A stretch of DNA of 64,000 bases, taken from Streptomyces sp. HUAS MG91 (GTDB lineage Bacteria > Actinomycetota > Actinomycetes > Streptomycetales > Streptomycetaceae). Positions 8,423 to 17,122 of the stretch are shown here, in pieces. The position numbers and the translations under genes are program-made. The notes below the pieces were generated by a model. That model was not told the DNA's origin. It saw only the letters and a program-made list of their open reading frames with translations, and searched no databases. The stretch lies in NCBI RefSeq assembly GCF_040529335.1, contig NZ_CP159534.1:372001-436000 (forward strand), given 5' to 3'. Numbering within the stretch: position 1 is the stretch's first letter; every line of letters starts with the position of its first letter.

Positions 8423-8886
8423 CCGAGGTCGCGCCCGCCCGTTCGGCGAAGCAGCGCAAGCAGGACACGCTGGCCCGCCTGGAACGGGACGTCGACGTGT
8501 GGGTGGCGACGGCCGATCCGCGGACGGGGACGCCCTACATGATGCCGCTGTCGTTCCTGTGGCACGACGGCACGCTGATCGTCTCGACCCGCGCGTCGAA
8601 CCCGGTGGCCCGCAACCTCGTGGCGACCGGGCGGGTGCATCTGGGGCTCGGGCGGACCCGGGACGTCGTGCACATCGAGGGCGCGACGGAGGTCCTCACC
8701 GACGACGAGCTGACGCCCGCGCTGGGCGACGCGTTCGCCGAGAAGACGGGTTTCGATCCCCGCACGCTGTCGGCGCCGTACCTGTACTTCCGCGTCCACC
8801 CGTCGCGCGTCCAGGCGTGGCGCGAGGTGAACGAGCTCGACGAGCGGGACCTGATGCGCGACGGCGTCTGGCTGATCGAGGACTGA
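8419..8886 (+). CDS. PPOX-class (pyridoxamine-phosphate-oxidase-fold) F420- or FMN-binding protein
   Basis: The 155-residue protein has the split-barrel flavin/F420-binding fold: an N-terminal helix, then WVATADPRTGTPYMMPLSF, WHDGTLIVSTR and an LGLGRTRDVVHIEG segment typical of the PPOX class. Family members bind FMN, F420 or heme and act as small oxidoreductases or cofactor-binding proteins; the specific reaction is not evident. The start is the ATG preceded by GAGGGAG and overlapping the acetyltransferase stop. It ends just before a strong bidirectional terminator shared with the convergent MFS gene. Confidence 0.8.
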   Translation: MTEVAPARSAKQRKQDTLARLERDVDVWVATADPRTGTPYMMPLSFLWHDGTLIVSTRASNPVARNLVATGRVHLGLGRTRDVVHIEGATEVLTDDELTPALGDAFAEKTGFDPRTLSAPYLYFRVHPSRVQAWREVNELDERDLMRDGVWLIED

Positions 8887-8892
8887 CGCACG

Positions 8893-8925
8893 TGTGCCCC
8901 TCACCGCGGGGCGGTGAGGGGCACA
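8893..8925. terminator. Bidirectional hairpin terminator
   Basis: A perfect 15-bp stem (arms 8893-8907 and 8911-8925) with a GGG loop lies between the convergent stops at 8886 and 8942, so it can serve both transcripts. Confidence 0.85.
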
Positions 8926-8941
8926 TCGGGCAGCGGGGGCG

Positions 8942-10552
8942 TCAGCCGACCGGCTGCGGCTCCTTGTCGGCCGGGGCCTCGGGACCGGCGTTCTCGGCGT
9001 GCCAGTCCGCGGTGTCGGCCAGCGGCTTCTCCTTCAGGACGAAGGCGAGCACCAGGCCGACGCCGAAGACGGGCAGCAGGTACAGGAAGATCGGGACGAG
9101 CGATTCCTGGTAGGCGTTGACGACGGTGTCGCGCAGCTCCGTCGGGAGCGACCTGACCAGCGCCGGCGTCAGCGAGTCACTGTCGCCGATCTTGGACGCG
9201 GCCTCGGCCGGGATGCTCGCGGCGAGCTTGTCGGTGAGGCGGCTGGCGAACACGGCGCCGACGACGGCGACGCCGAGGGTCGCGCCGATCTCCCGGAAGA
9301 AGTTGTTCGCGGAGGTGGCGGTGCCGACCTCGGCGGCCGGGAAGTCGTTCTGCACCGCGAGGACCAGCGTCTGCATCATGAGGCCGACGCCGGCGCCCGC
9401 GAGTCCGACGTAGAGGCAGACGACCCAGACCGGGTCGGAGACGTCGAGCGTCGACATCAGGTAGGCGACGACCATGATGATGACGGTGCCGGCGATCGGG
9501 TAGATCTTGTAGCGGCCCGTCTTGGACATGATGGCGCCGGACGGCAGCGCGGTGGCCATGATGCCGACGACCATCGGGATGAGCAGCAGACCGGACTCGG
9601 TCGCCGTCTTGCCGTAGACCATCTGCAGATACGTGGGCATGTAGCCGACGATCGCGAACATGCCGAGGCCGATCACGATCATGCCGAGCAGGGTGGCGAC
9701 GTTGAAGATCGGCGAGCGGAACAGGTGCAGCGGGATGACCGGCTCCTGGGCGCGCCGCTCGGCGACGAAGAACAGCACCCAGGCGACGATCGCGCCGATG
9801 CCGAGGCCGATGACCAGCGGGTCGCTCCACTCGTACTGCGTGCCGCCCCAGCTCGCGAACAGGACGGTGCAGGTGACGGCGGCGGCCATCAGCGCGGTGC
9901 CGAGGTAGTCGAGCGTGACGTCGACGGCCTTGCGCGGCAGCTTGATCGCGACGGCGGCGACGAAGAGGGCGAGCACGCCGAGCGGGAGGTTGACCCAGAA
10001 CGCCCAGCGCCAGGAGTGCGCGTCGGTGAACCAGCCGCCGAGCAGCGGTCCGACGACGGACGACAGGCCGAAGACCGCGCCCATCGGGGCCATGTACTTG
10101 GCGCGCTCACGCGGCGGCACCAGGTCGGCGATGATCGCCTGCGAGGTGATCATGAGGCCACCGCCGCCGAGTCCCTGGAGGGCGCGGCCGGCGATCAGCG
10201 TGCCCATGTTCTGGGCGAGTCCGCAGACCACCGAGCCCACCAGGAACAGGGCTATGCCCGCGAGGAAGATGTTCTTGCGGCCCATGAGGTCGCCGAGCTT
10301 GCCGTAGACCGGCATGCCGATGGTGGCGGCGAGGATGTAGGCGGTGGTGATCCACGCCATGTGCTCGATGCCGTTGAGTTCGCCGACGATGGTCGGCAGC
10401 GCCGTCGAGACGATGGTCTGGTCGAGCGCGCCGAGCAGCATGGTCAGCATCAGCGCGGCGAAGATCAGCCCGAAGTTGGCGGGCTTCACCGTGTTCTCGG
10501 CCGCCGGGTCGGGGCCGGTGTCCGTGCCCTCGGTTGCGGGGGCGTGCGTCAT
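8942..10552 (-). CDS. MFS drug:H+ antiporter, DHA2 (EmrB/QacA) type
   Basis: A 536-residue integral membrane exporter. It has the DHA2 signature near the first helix (GALDQTIVSTALP), motif A YGKLGDLMGRK in the first cytoplasmic loop and the motif RALQGLGGGGLM, with about 14 hydrophobic segments, as expected for 14-helix QacA-type pumps. The start is the ATG preceded by GGAGAAG; the longer upstream frame is not coding. It probably expels a toxic compound or an antibiotic. A TetR gene lies 163 bp upstream on the same strand and is the likely local repressor. Confidence 0.92.
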   Translation of the reverse strand: MTHAPATEGTDTGPDPAAENTVKPANFGLIFAALMLTMLLGALDQTIVSTALPTIVGELNGIEHMAWITTAYILAATIGMPVYGKLGDLMGRKNIFLAGIALFLVGSVVCGLAQNMGTLIAGRALQGLGGGGLMITSQAIIADLVPPRERAKYMAPMGAVFGLSSVVGPLLGGWFTDAHSWRWAFWVNLPLGVLALFVAAVAIKLPRKAVDVTLDYLGTALMAAAVTCTVLFASWGGTQYEWSDPLVIGLGIGAIVAWVLFFVAERRAQEPVIPLHLFRSPIFNVATLLGMIVIGLGMFAIVGYMPTYLQMVYGKTATESGLLLIPMVVGIMATALPSGAIMSKTGRYKIYPIAGTVIIMVVAYLMSTLDVSDPVWVVCLYVGLAGAGVGLMMQTLVLAVQNDFPAAEVGTATSANNFFREIGATLGVAVVGAVFASRLTDKLAASIPAEAASKIGDSDSLTPALVRSLPTELRDTVVNAYQESLVPIFLYLLPVFGVGLVLAFVLKEKPLADTADWHAENAGPEAPADKEPQPVG

Positions 10553-10715
10553 TGCGTGCTTCTCCGATGAGGTGGGTGCGAGTGGATCAGGTCTGACTGC
10601 GCGCGCGGCGGCGGGGAGAGCGGTTGCCGCGTGCGGGGGCCCGCGGTGCCGCGGGTTTCGGGGAGAGGTGCGTGGGTGACCGCGACGGGGGAGGCCGGTC
10701 ACACGGAGGGGGCGG

Positions 10716-11390
10716 CTACTTCACCGCGTCCGGTCCCGGCCGTACGGTGCCTGCCGCGAGCAGCGCCCGCAGGGTGGCGAAGGAGCCGCGGATGGAGGCG
10801 GCGGGGCCGTCGGCCCCGGCTCCATCGGTGGGGCCGCTCTCCTGCGACCACCGCTTGAGGCCGCTGCGTACGGTCGCCATGGCGATCCCGGCGAGCAGTT
10901 CGGCGTCCTCGCCGTCGGCCGGGGTGCCGGTGCGGCGCGCGACGGTGCCGGCGAGGTCCCGCTCCACCGCCTCGCACTGGGCGAGGAAGGTGGCCAGGAC
11001 CGAGGGCACGCCCTCGGCGATGCGCAGGGTGTCCTCCAGCTCCCGGGGGCCCGGGGCGGCCTCCTGGAGATGGTCGGCGAGGACGTCCCCGAGGTCGCGC
11101 AGCACGGCGTCGGTGTCCTGCCCGTCCCCCTCGGCGAAGCGGTCGGCGAGGGCGGGCGGCAGGGCGCCGGGCAGGGCGAAGAGCGCGGCTTCCTTGCTCG
11201 GGAAGTAGTTGAAGAAGGTACGGGGCGACACCCCGGCCTCCTTGCTGATCATCTCCACGGTGACGCGCGCGAAGCCGTGCTCGCGGGCGAGCCGCAGCGT
11301 CGTCGCGTGCAGTTCGGCGCGCGTCTCGCGCCGCCTGCGCGCGCGAAGGCCCTCGGCGGGGGCGTCCGGCTGCGGGTGGGAGGTGGTCAC
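10716..11390 (-). CDS. TetR-family repressor, likely regulator of the adjacent MFS pump
   Basis: A 224-residue TetR protein. The DNA-binding domain (residues about 24-70) shows the family pattern: FARVTVEMISKEAGVSPRTFFNYF followed by a conserved SKEAAL helix, here quoted in two pieces for length. The C-terminal ligand domain is unassigned. The start is a GTG with no evident Shine-Dalgarno sequence. A TTGCAC-ACC-GTGCAA palindrome lies 12 bp upstream, which suggests autoregulation. Order TetR then MFS on one strand is a common efflux arrangement. Confidence 0.88.
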   Translation of the reverse strand: MTTSHPQPDAPAEGLRARRRRETRAELHATTLRLAREHGFARVTVEMISKEAGVSPRTFFNYFPSKEAALFALPGALPPALADRFAEGDGQDTDAVLRDLGDVLADHLQEAAPGPRELEDTLRIAEGVPSVLATFLAQCEAVERDLAGTVARRTGTPADGEDAELLAGIAMATVRSGLKRWSQESGPTDGAGADGPAASIRGSFATLRALLAAGTVRPGPDAVK

Positions 11391-11401
11391 GAGCCGGATT
11401 C

Positions 11402-11416
11402 TTGCACACCGTGCAA
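11402..11416. promoter_or_regulatory. Probable TetR operator
   Basis: TTGCACACCGTGCAA is a perfect inverted repeat (6-bp arms, 3-bp centre) directly upstream of the TetR start. A further GTGCAA half-site occurs at 11479-11484 in front of the divergent DUF4232 gene. The protein partner is inferred from position. Confidence 0.65.
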
Positions 11417-11525
11417 ACTTGCGGTCACTGCACCCCCTCGCCCCTCGTGGTGTCCCAGATCACCCATTCGGTATAACGTGCAATGTACCCATTTCGACGT
11501 TTGCAACAGTTTGCGGGGATTCACG

Positions 11526-12059
11526 ATGCGCGCTCGTCACATCGCGGCCGCCGCCGCGGCGACCCTCACCCTGACCGTCCTCACCGCACCGGCCGCCGTG
11601 TCGGCCACCGCGCCCGCCGCGTGCGCCGAGAACGATCTGACCCTGCGGGCCGAGCCGTCCGACGACAGCGAAGGCGTCATCGGGCTCAGCGTCCGCAACG
11701 ACTCGGGCCGGGCCTGCACGGTCGACGTCGCGCCGACGGTGACGTACGGCGATCTGGACGGTGCGGCCCAGCCGCGTCCGGTGACCAAGAGCGGCACGTA
11801 CGAGCTCGCTCCGCACGCCACCGCGTACGCGGCCGTCCGCTCGCTGGCCGCCACGGACTCCGACGAGCAGCCGCCGACCGTGACGTCCCTGCGGGTGGCC
11901 GCGTCGCCGGACCAGAGCGGCCGGGGCTTCCAGGCGATCACGCTCGGCGCCCCGACCGGGATCCGGGTCTGGGAGCCGCTGACGACACCGTGGATGGCGT
12001 CACCGGCCCGGGCCGCGCAGGTCATCGAGGACCAGACGGCCGGCTGGTTCCAGGCCTAA
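11526..12059 (+). CDS. Secreted DUF4232 protein
   Basis: A 177-residue secreted protein with a signal peptide (residues 1-28, alanine-rich, ending near VSATA). The DUF4232 domain is recognised by CAENDL at its start, LSVRNDSGRACTV in the middle with the second conserved cysteine, and a hydrophobic, beta-rich remainder. DUF4232 proteins are abundant in Streptomyces as exported or lipid-anchored proteins of unknown function. The start is an ATG preceded by GGGGA. It is divergent from the TetR gene and convergent with the GH16 gene, leaving 21 bp. Confidence 0.82.
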   Translation: MRARHIAAAAAATLTLTVLTAPAAVSATAPAACAENDLTLRAEPSDDSEGVIGLSVRNDSGRACTVDVAPTVTYGDLDGAAQPRPVTKSGTYELAPHATAYAAVRSLAATDSDEQPPTVTSLRVAASPDQSGRGFQAITLGAPTGIRVWEPLTTPWMASPARAAQVIEDQTAGWFQA

Positions 12060-12080
12060 GGCGTGTGTCCGGGGCGCGCC

Positions 12081-13952
12081 TCACCCCTTCTGCTCGACCC
12101 GCACCCAGTCGATCTGTGCCTGGACGCCGCCGCGCGTGATCGCGTCGACGCTGGACTGCGGCAGGCCCCAGTACGGCTGGGTGACCTTGTTCCAGCCGGC
12201 CGGGTAGGCGCCGCCGAGGGCGAGGTTGAGGATCAGGTACTGGTTGCGGTCGAAGACCCACTGCCCGCGGGTGGACTCCAGCTTGGTCCGGGTGGTGCGC
12301 TGGACGACAGTGCCGTCGACGGTGAAGCGCATCTCGGTCGGCGTCCACTCCACGCCGTAGGTGTGCCACTGGTCGGCGGTGGAGCCGCCCGGGTAGTGCT
12401 GCTGCGCGCCGATGTTGCCGTCGGCGGAGTAGCCGGGGCCGTGCAGCGCCGAGCTGGTCCAGTCGCCGTAGCCGATGTTCTCCATGATGTCGGTCTCGCC
12501 GGACGCGGGCCAGGAGACCGACGGGTCGTCGACGTTGCTGCCCAGCAGCCAGAACGCGGGCCAGAACCCGTCCCCGACCGGCAGCTTCATCCGGGCGCTC
12601 ACCCTGCCGTAGGTGAAGTCGAGCTTGGTGTGGGTGTCGATGCGGCCGGAGGTGAAGTCGTAGGTGCCGCCGCCCGCCTTGGTGCAGCCCTTGCAGTACT
12701 TGGCGGCGAGGACCAGATTGCCGTTCTCGGTGCGGATGTTGTCCGTCGAGTCGACGTAGGCCTGGGACTCGCCGTTGACCGGGCCCATCTCCGTGCCGGT
12801 TCTGACCACCCGCCACTTGGCGCGGTCGAGGGCCGCTCCGGTGAAGTCGTCGAAGAACGTCGTGCGGTACGTGCCCGACTGCTCGCCGGGCAGGGCCGGG
12901 TAGGCGGCGTCGGCGCTGCCGCCGGTGCCCCAGACCTGGAACTCGTAGAGCGAGTAGCCGAATTGGGCGGTGGCGGGCGCCGGGTTGTAGAACGACCGGC
13001 GTTCCTTGCCGAGCATGCGGACGTAACGGCCGGTGGCCGGGGTGGGCAGCTGGACCGTGTCGTGCCGGCCCGTCGCGTCGCCCGGGGACTTGATGTCGGC
13101 GCGGCGGGCGGCGACCTCGGCGGCGCTCGGGCGGTAGACGGTGCGCCAGGTCCTGTTGTCGTCGGAGACCTGGAGCTCGTAGTCGACGGCGTACGCGGCC
13201 TCCCAGTAGAAGTCCACGCTGTTGATCGTGGAGGTCGCGCCCAGGTCGACGGAGACCCAGCGGTCGGCGTTCCAGTCGCTCGACCAGCGGGTCTGATCGG
13301 CCTTGAGGTCGGCGGGCCAGCCGCCGTCGGTCACGAACGCCGGTGAGTTGCCCGCGTGTTGGTAGTAGTTGCTGTAGGCCGGGTGGTGCAGGGCGAGATT
13401 GGTGCGGGCGGTGGAGGCGGGCGCCGGGGTGCCGCCGTAGACCTTGAACGAGTACAGGGAGTAGCCGTACGGGGTGGCGCGCTCGATGCCGCGCAGCCGG
13501 ACGTAGCGGCCCCGCACCTCCTGCGGATAGGTGTGGGCGGTGACGCTGCCGCCGGTGCCGGCGTCCTCGGTGTAGAAGGGCTGCCAGTCGGTGCCGTTCT
13601 TCGAGACCTCGAGGACGTAGCGCTTGCCGTAGGCGGCCTCCCAGTCGAGGGTCACGCGGTCGATCCGTACGGTCGCGCCGAGGTCGACGCGCAGCCACGC
13701 GGTGTCCGAGAAGTCGCTGGACCAGCGGGAGTTGGGGTCCGCGTCGACGGCCTTCGCGGGGGTGGTGCCGGCGTTCTCGCTGCCGGAGGCGGTGACGGAG
13801 GCGGGGTTCGCCGCGTAGGCGGCGGCCGCGAGATCGGTGGTCCAGTCGGCCGCCGCGACGGTGGCGGCGGGAGGTGCTGCGAGGGCCTGCGGTGCGAGGA
13901 CCAGGGCGGTCAGGGCCGTGGCGGCGCAGGCGAGCAGGAGGGGACGGCGCAT
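12081..13952 (-). CDS. GH16 endo-beta-1,3-glucanase (laminarinase) with two discoidin domains
   Basis: A 623-residue secreted endoglucanase. Signal peptide residues 1-26 (ends in ALA), two F5/8-type-C (discoidin/CBM32-like) domains at about 40-173 and 185-342, then a GH16 catalytic domain to the end. The catalytic motif is GETDIMEN: Glu486 nucleophile, Asp488, Glu491 acid/base, with the extra residue that marks beta-bulge laminarinases rather than kappa-carrageenase/lichenase types. It should cut beta-1,3-glucan internally, with the discoidin domains holding it on the polymer or the fungal wall. It is transcribed divergently from the GH55 gene, and both have an operator candidate in the shared spacer. 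Confidence 0.92.
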   Translation of the reverse strand: MRRPLLLACAATALTALVLAPQALAAPPAATVAAADWTTDLAAAAYAANPASVTASGSENAGTTPAKAVDADPNSRWSSDFSDTAWLRVDLGATVRIDRVTLDWEAAYGKRYVLEVSKNGTDWQPFYTEDAGTGGSVTAHTYPQEVRGRYVRLRGIERATPYGYSLYSFKVYGGTPAPASTARTNLALHHPAYSNYYQHAGNSPAFVTDGGWPADLKADQTRWSSDWNADRWVSVDLGATSTINSVDFYWEAAYAVDYELQVSDDNRTWRTVYRPSAAEVAARRADIKSPGDATGRHDTVQLPTPATGRYVRMLGKERRSFYNPAPATAQFGYSLYEFQVWGTGGSADAAYPALPGEQSGTYRTTFFDDFTGAALDRAKWRVVRTGTEMGPVNGESQAYVDSTDNIRTENGNLVLAAKYCKGCTKAGGGTYDFTSGRIDTHTKLDFTYGRVSARMKLPVGDGFWPAFWLLGSNVDDPSVSWPASGETDIMENIGYGDWTSSALHGPGYSADGNIGAQQHYPGGSTADQWHTYGVEWTPTEMRFTVDGTVVQRTTRTKLESTRGQWVFDRNQYLILNLALGGAYPAGWNKVTQPYWGLPQSSVDAITRGGVQAQIDWVRVEQKG

Positions 13953-14010
13953 GGCTCTCCTTCACGGGTTCACAGGTGTGGGGTGTGACGGAGCGTGCAC
14001 AGAGCCGGAA

Positions 14011-14022
14011 GGAGAGCGCTCC
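14011..14022. promoter_or_regulatory. LacI operator candidate upstream of GH16
   Basis: GGAGAGCGCTCC carries the GAGCGCTC core 59 bp before the GH16 start. One half is less symmetrical than in the copies at 7609 and 7794, so affinity may be lower. Confidence 0.6.
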
Positions 14023-14201
14023 GGGGCGGAACGTATGGGGTGCTCCTCCGTGTGTCAACGGGGGCGGCGGGGGCCACGGTGACACAAGGCGAAGTACAGC
14101 CTTTCTGACACTTCCTGAAGTCCAGTCGCACCTCAACTGCCCCTTGTGGGGCATTTGTTGAGTGTGCACCTCGGGAATCACGTGAAGTTCGGTCACAACT
14201 C

Positions 14202-14253
14202 TTGACGTCGGATTCACGCACCTGAAACATGCGTCGCCAGGAGAGCGCTCCCA
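14202..14253 (+). promoter_or_regulatory. Promoter/operator candidate of the GH55 gene
   Basis: A -35-like TTGACG (14202-14207) is followed after 17 bp by a weak -10-like AAACAT (14225-14230). The operator GGAGAGCGCTCCCA (14240-14253) would lie at about +3 to +17, where a bound LacI protein would block transcription. The -10 match is poor, so the operator is firmer than the promoter. Confidence 0.5.
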
Positions 14254-14292
14254 CACCCCCACTCGTTCACTTCATGAACCAGGAGAGCCGCT

Positions 14293-16071
14293 GTGCCCCA
14301 CTTCCCCACACCCCTGTCCCGCCGTACGGTGCTCGGCGCGGCCGCCGCGACGGCGGCGCTGCCCGCGCTCGGCACCGTCACGGCGTCCGCCGCCGGGGGC
14401 CGTCCGGCCGCGACGGCGAAGCAGCTCCAGGCCGGCGGCGACCTCGGCCCCAACGTCATCGTGTTCGACCCGTCCACCCCCGGCATCCCGGCCAAGCTGG
14501 ACGAGATCTTCGCGCAGCAGGAGTCGGCCCAGTTCGGCACCGGCCGCTACGCCCTGCTGTTCAAGCCGGGCACGTACAACGGGCTCAACGCGCAGCTCGG
14601 CTTCTACACCTCGATCGCCGGCCTCGGCCTCTCCCCCGACGACACCACGATCAACGGGGACGTGACGGTCGACGCGGGATGGTTCGACGGCAACGCCACG
14701 CAGAACTTCTGGCGCAGCGCCGAGAATCTGGCCCTCGTGCCGGTCAGCGGGACGAACCGGTGGGCGGTGGCCCAGGCGGCCCCGTTCCGCCGGATGCATG
14801 TGCGCGGCGGCCTGAATCTGGCGCCCGACGGCTACGGCTGGGCGAGCGGCGGGTACATCGCCGACAGCCGCGTCGACGGGAGCGTCGGCCCGTACTCGCA
14901 GCAGCAGTGGTACACGCGTGACTCGTCGGTGGGCGGCTGGCTCAACGCCGTCTGGAACATGGTGTTCTCGGGCGTCGAGGGCGCGCCCGCGCAGAGCTTC
15001 CCCGACCCTCCGTACACGACGCTCGACACGACGCCGGTCTCCCGCGAGAAGCCGTTCCTGTACCTGGACGGCGCCGACTACAAGGTGTTCCTGCCCGAGA
15101 AGCGGACGAACGCGCGGGGCACCACCTGGGGCAACGGCACGCCGCGCGGTACGTCGGTGCCGCTGACGCAGTTCTACGTGGCTCAGCCCGGGGACGGCGC
15201 TTCGACCCTGAACGCCGCTCTGGACCAGGGTCTCCACCTCCTGCTCACGCCCGGCATCTACCACCTCGACGCGCCGATCCAGGTGAAGCGGGCGGGCACC
15301 GTCGTGCTGGGCCTCGGCTACGCGACGCTCATCCCGGACGGCGGAGCCACGGCCGTACAGGTGGCCGACGTCAGCGGGGTGCGGCTCGCCGGATTCCTGG
15401 TGGACGCGGGGACGGTCAACTCCGACACGCTGCTGGAGATCGGGCCGTCGGGCGCCTCCGCCGACCACTCGGCCGATCCGATCACCGTGCAGGACGTGTT
15501 CGTGCGGATCGGCGGCGCGGGCGCCGGCAAGGCGACCACCAGCCTGGTGGTCAACGCCCGGCACACCATCGTCGACCACACCTGGATCTGGCGCGCCGAC
15601 CACGGCGACGGCGTCGGCTGGGACACCAACCGGGCCGACTACGGCGTCGTGGTCAACGGCGACGACGTGCTGATGACCGGTCTGTTCGTCGAGCACTTCA
15701 ACAAGTACGACGTGCAGTGGTCCGGCGAACGCGGCCGGACGATCTTCTTCCAGAACGAGAAGGCGTACGACGCCCCGAACCAGGCCGCGGTCCAGGACGG
15801 CTCGGTCAAGGGGTTCGCCGCCTACAAGGTCGCCGACTCGGTGACGGACCACGAGGGCTGGGGGCTCGGTTCGTACTGCTTCTACAACACGGACCCGACC
15901 ATCCGGCAGGACCACGGGTTCGCCGCGCCGGACAAGCCGGGGGTGAAGTTCCACGGCCTCTCCGTCGTGTCGCTCGGCGGCAAGGGCCAGTTCGAGCACG
16001 TCATCAACAGCACGGGCGGGGCCACCTCCGGCACCGACACGGTCCCCTCCACGGTCGTGTCATACCCCTGA
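14293..16071 (+). CDS. GH55 exo-beta-1,3-glucanase, Tat-exported
   Basis: A 592-residue enzyme that should release glucose or short sugars from the ends of beta-1,3-glucan. The N-terminus has a Tat signal (SRRTVLGAAAATAALPALG) followed by alanine-rich sequence. The mature part is a double right-handed beta-helix whose sequence resembles, from memory, the structurally known Streptomyces GH55 laminarinase SacteLam55A: for example NVIVFDPSTPGI, FGTGRYALLFKPGTYN and FVEHFNKYDVQWSGE. Such proteins were formerly mis-named adenylyl cyclases. The start is a GTG with AGGAG 7 nt upstream. Its last 12 bp overlap the convergent DUF5133 gene. Confidence 0.9.
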   Translation: MPHFPTPLSRRTVLGAAAATAALPALGTVTASAAGGRPAATAKQLQAGGDLGPNVIVFDPSTPGIPAKLDEIFAQQESAQFGTGRYALLFKPGTYNGLNAQLGFYTSIAGLGLSPDDTTINGDVTVDAGWFDGNATQNFWRSAENLALVPVSGTNRWAVAQAAPFRRMHVRGGLNLAPDGYGWASGGYIADSRVDGSVGPYSQQQWYTRDSSVGGWLNAVWNMVFSGVEGAPAQSFPDPPYTTLDTTPVSREKPFLYLDGADYKVFLPEKRTNARGTTWGNGTPRGTSVPLTQFYVAQPGDGASTLNAALDQGLHLLLTPGIYHLDAPIQVKRAGTVVLGLGYATLIPDGGATAVQVADVSGVRLAGFLVDAGTVNSDTLLEIGPSGASADHSADPITVQDVFVRIGGAGAGKATTSLVVNARHTIVDHTWIWRADHGDGVGWDTNRADYGVVVNGDDVLMTGLFVEHFNKYDVQWSGERGRTIFFQNEKAYDAPNQAAVQDGSVKGFAAYKVADSVTDHEGWGLGSYCFYNTDPTIRQDHGFAAPDKPGVKFHGLSVVSLGGKGQFEHVINSTGGATSGTDTVPSTVVSYP

Positions 16072-16311
16072 GGTGCGCGGCCGGGGCGCCCCGATGAGCG
16101 AGTCGTCGTGGACCCGGGCACCGGGCAGCCGGTACCGGGCCGCGACGAGCGCGGCGTCGACGTCCCGGGTGCCGGTGGCGACGCACAGGGAGTAGGAGAC
16201 GTCGTCCAGGCGGCGGCGTGCCTGGGGGCCGCCGCCCTCGGCGTCCAGCGCGTGCAGCGAGTCGTACTCGCGGACGAGATCGGCCAGCAGAGCCGGGTGG
16301 GCCAGCAGCAT
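16060..16311 (-). CDS. DUF5133 protein
   Basis: An 83-residue small protein typical of Streptomyces. The visible signature is MLLAHPALLADLV at the N-terminus, RRRLDDVSYSLCVATGTRDV in the middle and AARYRLPGAR near the end. Function is unknown. The start at 16311 is chosen because GAGGAG precedes it at good spacing; a longer frame upstream is arginine/serine-rich and not coding in character. It follows the SpoIIE-type phosphatase by 91 bp on the same strand and its end overlaps the GH55 stop. Confidence 0.8.
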   Translation of the reverse strand: MLLAHPALLADLVREYDSLHALDAEGGGPQARRRLDDVSYSLCVATGTRDVDAALVAARYRLPGARVHDDSLIGAPRPRTSGV

Positions 16312-16402
16312 CGGCAGGTGCTCCTCGGTTCGGGGTGAGCCGGACAGTTCGCCGAATGCCCGCGCCACCGCCTGCCAAACGGGCGGCGGAGTGCGGTCGT
16401 GA

Positions 16403-17122
16403 TCACGCCCGAAGGAGCGCGGGCGCCGCCTCCACGGCGAGCAGCGAGGCATCGTCCTGGAGGCTGCCCCGCGCGTGGTGCAGGAGATCGGCGGTGATCG
16501 CCGCGGTGAACGGCGCGAGCGGCAGCGCCGACAGTTCGGCGGCCCGCTCGGCGAGCGGATAGAAGACACCGTCGGCGTCGCGGGCCTCGGTGACCCCGTC
16601 GGTGTGCAGCAGCATCCGCTGCCAGGCGCAGGCGGGCACCGGCTGGGCGGCGCACCAGCCGTGGGCGAGGTCGAGGAGGCCGAGCGGGGGCGCCGGCGCG
16701 GGCATCGCGGCGGGCACGGCGCCGCCGTCGCGGATCAGCAGGGGCGGCGGATGACCGCAGCAGACGAGGTCGGCCGCACCGTCGGGGGCGATGGTGAGCA
16801 GGGCGGCGGTGACGAAGCGGTCGGGTTCGGCGGAGTGGGCGACCACGGAGTGCAGCCGCACCGCCAGTGCCTCCAACGAGCTTTCGTGCACGGCCAGTTG
16901 GCTCCACACCTCCAGTACCTTGCCGGCGGTGCGCGCGCCCTCGCGCCCCTTGCCCATCACGTCGCCGATCAGCAGCCGGGTGCCGAACGGGGTGTCGAGG
17001 ACGCCGTGCAGATCCCCGGCCGCCCCGTCCTCTCCCGTGCCCGCGGTCAGCCGCCGGGCGCTGACGCTGAGGGAGCCGACCGTGTCCGGGTGGGAGGTGC
17101 GCGACGGCGGGCGGACGGTCAT
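16403..17122 (-). CDS. SpoIIE-type PP2C serine/threonine phosphatase
   Basis: A 239-residue stand-alone phosphatase domain. Metal-binding positions are visible in GAAGDLHGVLDT and LLIGDVMGKGREG, in TDGVTEARD and in QDDASLLAV near the C-terminus. Such proteins in Streptomyces dephosphorylate anti-sigma-factor antagonists. There is no sensor domain. The ATG start is preceded by GGAAGG. It is divergent from the DosS-like kinase and upstream of DUF5133, possibly in one transcript. The partner protein is not encoded nearby. Confidence 0.85.
   Translation of the reverse strand: MTVRPPSRTSHPDTVGSLSVSARRLTAGTGEDGAAGDLHGVLDTPFGTRLLIGDVMGKGREGARTAGKVLEVWSQLAVHESSLEALAVRLHSVVAHSAEPDRFVTAALLTIAPDGAADLVCCGHPPPLLIRDGGAVPAAMPAPAPPLGLLDLAHGWCAAQPVPACAWQRMLLHTDGVTEARDADGVFYPLAERAAELSALPLAPFTAAITADLLHHARGSLQDDASLLAVEAAPALLRA

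Larger units (their letters stand above)
13953..14292. other. Divergent control region of the GH16 and GH55 genes
   Basis: This 340-bp spacer contains two operator-like palindromes (14011-14022 near GH16, 14240-14253 near GH55) and a possible promoter for GH55 (TTGACG at 14202-14207, then 17 bp, then AAACAT). It also holds a self-complementary stretch at 14132-14162, where CTCAAC pairs with GTTGAG around a TGCCCC/GGGGCA hairpin. No gene is evident. Confidence 0.7.
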
